Positions 24,963 to 30,608 of a stretch of 30,608 nucleotides of DNA are shown in pieces. Position 1 is the stretch's first letter. Every line of letters starts with the position of its first letter. The notes under the pieces are model-generated. The model saw only the letters and a program-made list of their open reading frames with translations. It made no database searches and was not told the origin of the DNA. Origin of the DNA: DATLBY01 sp035526665 (GTDB taxonomy: Bacteria; Acidobacteriota; Terriglobia; Bryobacterales; Bryobacteraceae); the NCBI GenBank assembly GCA_035526665.1, contig DATLBY010000179.1, forward strand, positions 1 through 30,608, read 5' to 3'. The position numbers and the translations under genes were made by a program.

Positions 24963-24968
24963 GGAGCG

Positions 24969-24998
24969 ATTATAGGCTATCGATTGTTGCCCTGTCTT
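24969..24998 (-). promoter_or_regulatory. promoter giving a possible leaderless symporter transcript
   Basis: On the minus strand AAGACA (24998-24993, four of six -35 bases) is followed after 18 bases by a perfect TATAAT (24974-24969). The base 7 positions downstream is 24962, the G of the GTG start. No Shine-Dalgarno is present. If this promoter is used, the mRNA would begin at the start codon. Confidence 0.5.
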
Positions 24999-25010
24999 CG
25001 GAAGTGAATA

Positions 25011-26780
25011 CTAAGCCGGTGTGCTGCCGGCCGCGGCTGTGCGGGAAGTGGCGGCGCGGACATCTTTCAGAGTGGCGCACCAGGGCTGATATCCCCGGTC
25101 GCGGCTGTAGGTATCCTCTTCCAGACAGATGGCGGCGTCAACTCGCGATCCGGGTGCGATTTCGTCGATCCGCTCCGCGAAATTCCAGGCCTTCAGCGAT
25201 AGTGTGCGGCCGTTCTGCCGGATCCTGAGCTTCACGTGCTTGTCTTTCCAGAGCACCGGCTCGCCCAGAACTTCCGCGTCGTTCACTAGGAACAGCGGAG
25301 CGGCATTCCCGCATCCAAAGGGCGCCAACGCTAACACCTGCTCTACCGCCTCATCGCTCAGCTCGTGCAGCGGAAGCAGGGCATCCACTTCACGGGTGGC
25401 GCGGAAGTCCTCGGGCGCCAGCCGGCTTGCTGCGAAACGGTTGAAACGCTCGCGGAATTCGGCTACGTTCTCGATGGCCATCGTCACTCCCGCGGCTTGA
25501 CGGTGTCCGCCAAACTTGACGAAGAGCTCCGGCATCGTTTCCAGGGCTTCGAGCAGGTGAAATGCGGCAACACTGCGTCCGGAACCAACGGCGGTACCGC
25601 TTTCCGTGTCCTCGCACAAAACAAATGAAGGGCGGTGATAGCGCTCCACGATGCGGCTGGCCACAATCCCGACCACGCCGCGATGCCACGCGTCGCCGGA
25701 GAACACTAGCCCGGCCTGATGGTCCGCCACCGGTATCCGCGAGCATTCCTCGAGGATCGTTTTGACGATGTCCCGCTCGGTCTCCTGCCGTTCCTTATTG
25801 AGGTCATGCAGTTGGCTGGCGAGCGCGGAGGCCCGATCCTGCTCCCCTGTCAGAAACAGCTCAATGACGTCATCCGCACTGGCCATACGTCCTGCCGCGT
25901 TGATTCGCGGCGCGATCCGGAAAGCCACCTCAGTGGACGTCGGAGAATATCCATCTTGAAAACCCGCAACCCGCATCAGCGCTCTCAGCCCTGGATTGCG
26001 TACTTTATGGAATCCCTCCAGCCCCCGCTTGACGATTACACGGTTTTCGCCGCACAGCGGCACCACGTCGGCGACAGTGGCCAAAGCCACCAGCTTGAGA
26101 AACGATTCCACCATGCGGCGGACTCTATCGCCCGGCCAGTCGAGCCGCTGCAGCAGCGCCTGCACCAGCTTGAAGGTAACGCCGGCGCCGCAGAGGTTTT
26201 TCTCCGGGTAAGTGCAATCGTGCCGGTTGGGGTTAATTACGGCCACGGCCGGCGGAAGCTCCGCCTCGGGTAGATGGTGATCGGTAACAATCACATCGAT
26301 GCCCAAGGTGCGGGCATGAGCGACCACCGCCGCGGCGCGGATGCCTGTATCCACGCTGATCACAAGGCGGACCCCGGTTTGCGCGGCCTGATCGATGACC
26401 TCCGTGCGCATGCCGTAGCCGTCCCTCAAGCGGTGAGGAATGTGGAACTCACAAACGCCGCCTGCCAGCTCGATCGCCTTTTTCAGGATGACGACCGAGC
26501 AGGTGCCGTCCACGTCATAGTCGCCGTAAAGTAGAATCTTTTCGCGTAATTCGATGGCGCTATGGAGGCGCTCCACCGCGCAATCCATATCTTTGAGAGC
26601 CAGCGGATCGAGTAGGTCTTCGAGTTCGGGCGAGAGGAATCGCCGCGCCGCTGCGATGTCGGTATAACCGCGCGAGGCCAGTACCCGGGCCGCGGGCATA
26701 CGGATCCCGAGGCCTTTTGCCAGCTCCTCGCACACACTCAGGTTTTCTTCAGTAACCAGCCACCGGGCGGGCCGTCGCAT
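25011..26780 (-). CDS. recJ: single-stranded-DNA-specific exonuclease RecJ
   Basis: A 589-residue DHH-family 5'-to-3' exonuclease acting in RecF-pathway recombination and mismatch repair. Motif I is GDYDVDGTCS with D87, D89 and D91 as metal ligands; later motifs include SVDTGIRA, VTDHHLPEAELP (DHH) and NPNRHDC. The DHHA1 domain follows, with FSGDAWHRGVVGIVASRI and FGGHRQAAGVTM (GGH motif). The C-terminal OB region ends at WCATLKDVRA. The ATG at 26780 follows the upstream gene by 7 bases, with GAGAG overlapping that gene's stop. Length is normal and the active site intact. Confidence 0.96.
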   Translation of the reverse strand: MRRPARWLVTEENLSVCEELAKGLGIRMPAARVLASRGYTDIAAARRFLSPELEDLLDPLALKDMDCAVERLHSAIELREKILLYGDYDVDGTCSVVILKKAIELAGGVCEFHIPHRLRDGYGMRTEVIDQAAQTGVRLVISVDTGIRAAAVVAHARTLGIDVIVTDHHLPEAELPPAVAVINPNRHDCTYPEKNLCGAGVTFKLVQALLQRLDWPGDRVRRMVESFLKLVALATVADVVPLCGENRVIVKRGLEGFHKVRNPGLRALMRVAGFQDGYSPTSTEVAFRIAPRINAAGRMASADDVIELFLTGEQDRASALASQLHDLNKERQETERDIVKTILEECSRIPVADHQAGLVFSGDAWHRGVVGIVASRIVERYHRPSFVLCEDTESGTAVGSGRSVAAFHLLEALETMPELFVKFGGHRQAAGVTMAIENVAEFRERFNRFAASRLAPEDFRATREVDALLPLHELSDEAVEQVLALAPFGCGNAAPLFLVNDAEVLGEPVLWKDKHVKLRIRQNGRTLSLKAWNFAERIDEIAPGSRVDAAICLEEDTYSRDRGYQPWCATLKDVRAATSRTAAAGSTPA

Positions 26781-26787
26781 TCAACTC

Positions 26788-27276
26788 TCAATTCTTGGAA
26801 TAGTAGCCGCCAAGCGGGTCTTCATCGTCTTCCTGGTCCTCCTCGGATTCATCGAGCTCTCCCAGAATCTCCATGAACTCCGTGTACCACTCGGTCTGCA
26901 GATCGAAGACGTAGATGGAACGCTCATGCTGGAAGGAGAGTTCAATCGTACAGGTGAAACCGTCATAGACGGTCAAATCCCTGAGGCGCTTTTCATAAGC
27001 CCGCTGCTCGTCGAACTCCAGGCCCGCCGAGGCGATGCTTTCAATATTTTCTTCAATGGGCTCCGTCGAAAACTGGTGATCGTAAAGTACGATCACTTTT
27101 GCGCCTAGGCCCTTGGCTACGTTGAGGAAGGCTTTGTAATCCTGATTTTTGGCGGTATTCCAGACGGTCTGAGGCTGGTTCTGGTACCGGCGGGAATAAC
27201 CTTGAAAAATAAGAAAGCCATTGTCTTTCAGGTATCGCTCTATCTCTGTTTTGAGCGTATCGAGGTTTAGTCTCAT
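26788..27276 (-). CDS. unknown soluble protein with acidic C-terminus
   Basis: A 162-residue protein without a signal peptide or membrane segment. The middle contains LGAKVIVLYDHQFSTEPIEEN and the later strand pairs GFTCTIELSFQ and SIYVFDLQTEWY, which look like an alpha/beta fold. The C-terminal about 25 residues are dominated by Asp and Glu (ESEEDQEDDEDPLGG). I do not recognise the family. I chose the ATG at 27276; a GTG at 27285 is also possible and would overlap the dehydrogenase stop as GTGA. It sits between the microcompartment aldehyde dehydrogenase and recJ and is probably co-transcribed with both. Confidence 0.7.
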   Translation of the reverse strand: MRLNLDTLKTEIERYLKDNGFLIFQGYSRRYQNQPQTVWNTAKNQDYKAFLNVAKGLGAKVIVLYDHQFSTEPIEENIESIASAGLEFDEQRAYEKRLRDLTVYDGFTCTIELSFQHERSIYVFDLQTEWYTEFMEILGELDESEEDQEDDEDPLGGYYSKN

Positions 27277-27281
27277 CAAAG

Positions 27282-29111
27282 TCACTTCTTCTGCGGTCCG
27301 GCCTTCTGCGCCACAACGAATACATCGTGCTGCGTCGCCAGATCGCGGGCAGACGGAGTCACAATCGTTCGTGGGCCGATGTAGATTTTTTCCGACTTGT
27401 TCATCGCGGCCCGCACATCATTCTCGCTGACAAAATCCACAATTTGGACCGCGGGTGCCGCTGTCTCGCTGCATTTCTCCGCCGGCGGCGGAATTGGGCA
27501 AGCCACTACGCTCGCTACCGGCCGCACTTCCCTGCCCCGCCGCGTACTCAGGAACCGGTCCACTACCGCTGCTGGGGACCCCGCCGTTGCCGTTGCCGTC
27601 TTCGGTGGAGCGGATGGAGCCGTCGCGACACCCCTGGCGGCGAGATATTTTTCGACTGCCGAAACCAGTTCCTCGCGCGAGACCGCCGCCGCTGGCTGGG
27701 CAAGGGCGCTCTTTTGCAATTTTGGGGGCTCCGGAGACATTTCGAAGGCGTCCTCCACGTTTCTCACTGCATAGGCGAGACGCTTGATGTTCATCAGGTG
27801 CTGCGGCCCTATATTATCACCAGTGCTGTTTCCTGCAACCGCCCCGCAGCCCAAGGTCATGGCGGGGAATAGATTGGTGGTGATTCCGGTGGATCCCTGC
27901 GGTGTCGGAGTGTTGCATAGGACGCGCATCGATGGCATTCTGAGCGCATACTGCCGTGCGCGCGCATCATCTTTGGTATAGATAGCGCACGTATGCCCCA
28001 AACCGCCGAATCGCAAAATGCTCTCGCACGTGTCCAGCGCCGCGGCAAAATCCTTCACGAAAAATAACGACAGCACCGGGGAAAGCTTCTCCGCGGATAG
28101 AGGGTGGTCCTTGCCCACACCTTCGACCTCGACCACCAGGATCGATGTTTCCGCGGGTACGCTGAACCCTGCCATGGTGGCGATCACGCTCGGCGCCTGC
28201 CCCACACATTTCGGGTTTACTGTCCAGTTCGGCGGAGTGAGCAGCACCTTCGCCAGCGCCTGTTTTTCTGAATCGCTGCAGATGTATGCTTTCCTGGATT
28301 TCAATTCCGCCAGTACCCGGTCGCGCAACTGCGACTCGGCTACGATCGCCTGCTCACTGGAGCAGACCGTACCGTAATCGAACGACTTGCCCTGCACGAT
28401 CTTAGCGATCGCATCCGGCAGATCGGCGCTGGTGTCCACCAGAACAGGCACGTTGCCGGGCCCCACGCCGAAGGCTGGTTTTCCGCTGGAATAGGCAGCC
28501 CTCACAATGCCACTCCCGCCGGTGGAAAGAATCACTGCCGTGCGCTTATGGCGCATCAGCTCATTGGTGGATTCGATGGTCGGGTTATTAATGCACTGGA
28601 TCAGATCTTCGGGGGCGCCTGCCGCGACGGCGGCGCGGTACAAAATCGCAATCGTTTCGCACGTGCAGCCCTTGGCGCGTGGGTGCGGGCTGTGCACAAT
28701 GCCGTTGCCTGCCTTCAACGCGATGATCGTTTTGTAAATCGCGGTGGAAGTGGGATTAGTGGTAGGAAGTACCGCCGCTACCACCCCGACTGGAACCCCG
28801 ATCTCGACTACTTTTTTTTCCTGATCGTCCCGCAGAATGCCCACGGTCTTCATGCCCCGGAGTTGGCGGGGTAAAACATCGCAGGCGAGGAGGTTTTTCG
28901 CAAACTTGTCGCGCGCATTGCCGTAGCCTGTCTCCGCCACCGCGAGCTCCGCGAGATGGAACGAGTGTTCCCGGGCAGCCGCCGCCATGCGCTCGACAAT
29001 CGTGTCGATCTGTTCTTGGGAGAATGCCCGGTACTTCTGCCATGCCGCCCAAGCCTTATCGACTTTGGTACGGACCTCTTGCAGAGCGAGCAGGTCTGGG
29101 TCTTGCAGCAT
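27282..29111 (-). CDS. CoA-acylating aldehyde dehydrogenase, microcompartment type, with C-terminal extension
   Basis: A 609-residue enzyme. Residues 1 to about 455 form a CoA-dependent aldehyde dehydrogenase of the PduP/EutE/AdhE group, with LPTTNPTSTAIYK and a catalytic loop FDYGTVCSSEQAIV carrying C250. It would convert an aldehyde, NAD and CoA into an acyl-CoA. The 150-residue tail is Ala/Pro-rich and holds two short helices, about 478-494 (SREELVSAVEKYLAARG) and 512-526 (SPAAVVDRFLSTRRG), that look like encapsulation peptides. The final part (about 559-602, with PRTIVTPSARDLATQHDV) resembles the TPSAREL segment near the N-terminus of EutT. It starts 30 bases after a BMC-H shell gene. Substrate (acetaldehyde, propionaldehyde or lactaldehyde) is unknown. 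Confidence 0.9.
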   Translation of the reverse strand: MLQDPDLLALQEVRTKVDKAWAAWQKYRAFSQEQIDTIVERMAAAAREHSFHLAELAVAETGYGNARDKFAKNLLACDVLPRQLRGMKTVGILRDDQEKKVVEIGVPVGVVAAVLPTTNPTSTAIYKTIIALKAGNGIVHSPHPRAKGCTCETIAILYRAAVAAGAPEDLIQCINNPTIESTNELMRHKRTAVILSTGGSGIVRAAYSSGKPAFGVGPGNVPVLVDTSADLPDAIAKIVQGKSFDYGTVCSSEQAIVAESQLRDRVLAELKSRKAYICSDSEKQALAKVLLTPPNWTVNPKCVGQAPSVIATMAGFSVPAETSILVVEVEGVGKDHPLSAEKLSPVLSLFFVKDFAAALDTCESILRFGGLGHTCAIYTKDDARARQYALRMPSMRVLCNTPTPQGSTGITTNLFPAMTLGCGAVAGNSTGDNIGPQHLMNIKRLAYAVRNVEDAFEMSPEPPKLQKSALAQPAAAVSREELVSAVEKYLAARGVATAPSAPPKTATATAGSPAAVVDRFLSTRRGREVRPVASVVACPIPPPAEKCSETAAPAVQIVDFVSENDVRAAMNKSEKIYIGPRTIVTPSARDLATQHDVFVVAQKAGPQKK

Positions 29112-29123
29112 CTGCTTCTAGAA

Positions 29124-29136
29124 GGGGGCTGCCCCC
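29124..29136 (-). repeat. GC hairpin between shell and enzyme genes
   Basis: GGGGG (29124-29128) and CCCCC (29132-29136) form a 5-base-pair stem with a three-base loop in the 30-base gap between the BMC-H and dehydrogenase genes. No T-run follows, so it is not a standard terminator. It could stabilise the shell mRNA or reduce read-through, giving more shell protein than enzyme. This is inference. Confidence 0.45.
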
Positions 29137-29141
29137 AATGG

Positions 29142-29435
29142 CTAGCCCAGCGAGCCCGAGGCCTTCTTTGCGCCGGGCAGAACCTTCTCAGTGTCTTCGT
29201 GAGGATTCGGAATCACGTGCACCGCCACCAGTTCGCCTACCCGGCGTGCCGCTGCCGCGCCGGCGTCGGTGGCCGCCTTCACTGCTCCCACATCGCCGCG
29301 AACCGTAACAGTAACAAAACCCGCGCCAATGTATTCCTTGGCCTGCACTGTGACCTTGGCCGTCTTTACCATGGCATCGGCGGCTTCAATAGCTCCGACA
29401 AGGCCCTTTGTTTCAATCATGCCCAAGGCTTCCAT
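29142..29435 (-). CDS. BMC-H microcompartment shell protein (PduA/EutM type)
   Basis: A 97-residue single-domain hexameric shell protein. MEALGMIETKGLVGAIEAADAM is a classic start, and the pore region YIGAG, the conserved VRGDVGAVKAATDAGAAAA and the ending ELVAVHVIPNPHED are all typical. It would tile the facets of a protein shell. The ATG at 29435 is preceded by GAGGAGGG at ideal distance; an in-frame start 11 codons upstream has no family similarity and is rejected. Next in the operon is a CoA-acylating aldehyde dehydrogenase. No BMC-P vertex or BMC-T gene lies in the window, so a closed shell would need proteins encoded elsewhere. Confidence 0.96.
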   Translation of the reverse strand: MEALGMIETKGLVGAIEAADAMVKTAKVTVQAKEYIGAGFVTVTVRGDVGAVKAATDAGAAAARRVGELVAVHVIPNPHEDTEKVLPGAKKASGSLG

Positions 29436-29468
29436 ACACCCTCCTCGCACTGTAAAGCGAAACTCCAA

Positions 29469-29477
29469 AGTATCACA
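29469..29477 (-). promoter_or_regulatory. possible extended -10 promoter for the shell operon
   Basis: On the minus strand TGTGATACT (29477-29469) gives an extended -10 (TG, then GATACT, four of six) about 35 bases before the shell gene ATG. The -35 region is poor. A real start may also lie farther upstream. Confidence 0.3.
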
Positions 29478-29908
29478 TGAAGCAACTGCCGCCGCAGCGG
29501 GATGCCGCCTGTTCCGGCGAATTTTCTAACGAAAGTTAACGGAGACAGCCGTAACTTGCGGCACGGCGCCGCCATCTATGACAAGCAAAAAAGGAAGCGG
29601 ATGGAGGAGACGCTCCATCCCCTGCGCGCTTCGACCGTTTTAAGTCCTTGCACTGTAGCTGAGAACACTGCGCTCTTTGCCCTTCGCCTTTGTAGAAGGA
29701 TCTTGTGGCGGAAGGGAAATCGCAGTCCAGGCCGAGCATAGCGAGCCGCAGGGGTAGCCCTTCTAGCGGAGGTAGTGAGCGGTTTGCCGAGGCAGTTTCG
29801 CGTGTCTAGAAAGGCCGTTGCCGGGATCCCGCGCTCAGTGTCCTTCCCGGGCGACAGATCCTGGCTTACATGGATGCAGATCATCCTCGGGCCACGCGCA
29901 CGGTTCAC
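29478..29908. other. intergenic region without a convincing gene
   Basis: About 430 bases separate the shell operon (-) from the sigma factor promoter (+). Open frames here are short or lack family features. The region contains a terminator-like hairpin facing the shell operon and a 10-base palindrome CGGGATCCCG at 29822-29831. I see no mobile-element ends or RNA gene. Confidence 0.5.
29587..29620 (-). terminator. terminator-like hairpin upstream of the shell operon
   Basis: GGATGGAG (29599-29606) and CTCCATCC (29613-29620) form a perfect 8-base-pair stem with a 6-base loop. On the minus strand it is followed, after a short GCTTCC, by TTTTTT (29592-29587). It would stop minus-strand transcripts entering the shell operon, or act as an attenuator if the promoter is farther upstream. 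The spacer makes it imperfect. Confidence 0.45.
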
Positions 29909-29938
29909 TTGACATACGGCGGTCAACGCTGTGATATA
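29909..29938 (+). promoter_or_regulatory. promoter for the ECF sigma factor gene
   Basis: A perfect TTGACA (29909-29914) is followed after 18 bases by GATATA (29933-29938), which is preceded by TG in extended -10 position. Transcription would start near 29945, leaving a short leader with AGGAG (29952-29956) 7 bases before the ATG. Confidence 0.5.
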
Positions 29939-29963
29939 TACGTCTGATTGCAGGAGTGGAGGA

Positions 29964-30572
29964 ATGAGTTCACCTCGCATCGTCGGCGATGTCACGCAGC
30001 TGCTGAAAGAGTGGAGCAAAGGAAACCAGAGCGCTGCGGAAACACTGACGCACCTGGTCTATGCAGAACTTCGCAAGCTGGCATGCGGCTATATGCGATC
30101 TGAGCGGGACAACCATACTCTCCAACCCACAGCGCTGATACACGAAGCCTGGGTGCGTCTGGTGAGCCAGGGCCAGCCAGACTGGCACAATCGATCCCAC
30201 TTTTTTCGCTTCGCCTCACACCTGATGAGGCAAGTCCTCGTAGATCATGCCCGGTCGCGGCGAGCGGCCAAGCGCGGGTCAGGGCTGCACCCGGTCACCA
30301 TAGAGGCGGTTGCGGACGCACAATCCATGACCACCGTCGATGTGCTTGCTCTTGACAAAGCACTCAGTCGACTCGCTTCTTTGGACGAGAGCCGCACGCG
30401 CATTCTCGAAATGCGCTACTTCGGAGGGCTTACCGAACAGGAAATCGGTGACGACATGGATCTATCGATCGCAACTGTCCGACGTCATCTGAGAACCGCT
30501 GAGGCGTGGCTCTTCAAGGAGCTTTCCGCAGAATCGAAGCGCCTTCGCACCGAGGAGCCGACGCGCTTATGA
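29964..30572 (+). CDS. ECF-type RNA polymerase sigma factor, X6 (TIGR02999-like) group
   Basis: A 202-residue sigma-70-family protein. Region 2 contains YAELRKLACGYMRSE, TALIHEAWVRL and FFRFASHLMRQVLVDHARSRRAAKRG, the hallmark of the group common in Acidobacteria and Planctomycetes. Region 4 has the helix-turn-helix MRYFGGLTEQEIGDDMDLSIATVRRHL. The ATG at 29964 has AGGAG 7 bases upstream; an in-frame GTG at 29931 falls in the promoter and is rejected. The stop overlaps the next start by ATGA, and that gene begins like a Ser/Thr protein kinase, a common partner for this group. No anti-sigma gene is visible. Confidence 0.93.
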   Translation: MSSPRIVGDVTQLLKEWSKGNQSAAETLTHLVYAELRKLACGYMRSERDNHTLQPTALIHEAWVRLVSQGQPDWHNRSHFFRFASHLMRQVLVDHARSRRAAKRGSGLHPVTIEAVADAQSMTTVDVLALDKALSRLASLDESRTRILEMRYFGGLTEQEIGDDMDLSIATVRRHLRTAEAWLFKELSAESKRLRTEEPTRL

Positions 30573-30608
30573 CGTCGGAACGCTGGAAGCTGGTGGAGCA
30601 GATTTTCG
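30569..30608 (+). CDS. start of probable Ser/Thr protein kinase (3' truncated by window)
   Basis: Only 13 codons are present (MTSERWKLVEQIF). This is very like the opening of many acidobacterial Ser/Thr kinases that follow an X6-type sigma factor, which begin MTPERW followed by a short helix. The ATG overlaps the sigma factor stop by ATGA. The kinase domain itself is outside the window, so the assignment rests on a short similarity plus context. Confidence 0.55.
   Translation, partial: MTSERWKLVEQIF

Noticed and set aside
29576..30019. Open frame on the minus strand upstream of the shell operon
   Set aside because: The protein is low in recognisable structure, overlaps the sigma factor promoter and start, and lacks a ribosome site.

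Overview
The window looks like part of a GC-rich chromosome from an Acidobacteria-type bacterium, most like the Solibacter/Bryobacter group. This is an inference from gene content: an X6-type ECF sigma factor overlapping a gene that starts like an acidobacterial Ser/Thr kinase, a two-half DUF507 protein, a DUF2203 protein, an OB-fold/GAF sensor kinase and a small microcompartment locus. No sequence search was run. I saw no rRNA, tRNA, CRISPR array or insertion sequence.

Layout. From 1 to 5147 (+) there is the end of an M16 peptidase, a TPM-nucleotidyltransferase-LemA trio, and an aldehyde dehydrogenase joined by a TAATG overlap to a fumarylacetoacetate-hydrolase-family dehydratase. The last two would form the end of an oxidative pentose route to 2-oxoglutarate. 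A secreted metallo-beta-lactamase-fold protein (-) diverges from ispG (+). After ispG come a YjbQ-family protein and a DUF2203 protein. A PIN-toxin/Phd-type antitoxin pair (8519-9175, -) diverges from a DUF507 gene that overlaps a ribokinase by ATGA.

From 18424 down to 10863 (-) runs a tightly packed set: HAD phosphatase, hybrid sensor kinase, small exported protein, VOC protein, MFS exporter, TPR protein and polytopic membrane protein. The sensor kinase has lost its phosphoacceptor His, key ATP-site residues and the receiver Asp, so it appears to be a pseudokinase fused to a pseudo-receiver. On the + strand at 18552-20047 is an aldehyde dehydrogenase broken by one missing base near 18880.

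From 29435 down to 20044 (-) lie a BMC-H microcompartment shell protein, a CoA-acylating aldehyde dehydrogenase, an acidic-tailed unknown protein, recJ, a sodium:solute symporter, a large exported glycosidase-like protein and a VOC protein. The dehydrogenase carries an unusual tail of about 150 residues with two helices resembling encapsulation peptides and a module resembling the EutT N-terminus. No other shell gene is present here, so this is a satellite microcompartment locus. The symporter and glycosidase-like protein suggest nearby sugar scavenging. The window ends with an ECF sigma factor and the first codons of a probable Ser/Thr kinase.

Most promising for follow-up: the tailed microcompartment dehydrogenase, the double-dead hybrid kinase, and two promoters placed so that transcription would begin exactly on a start codon.
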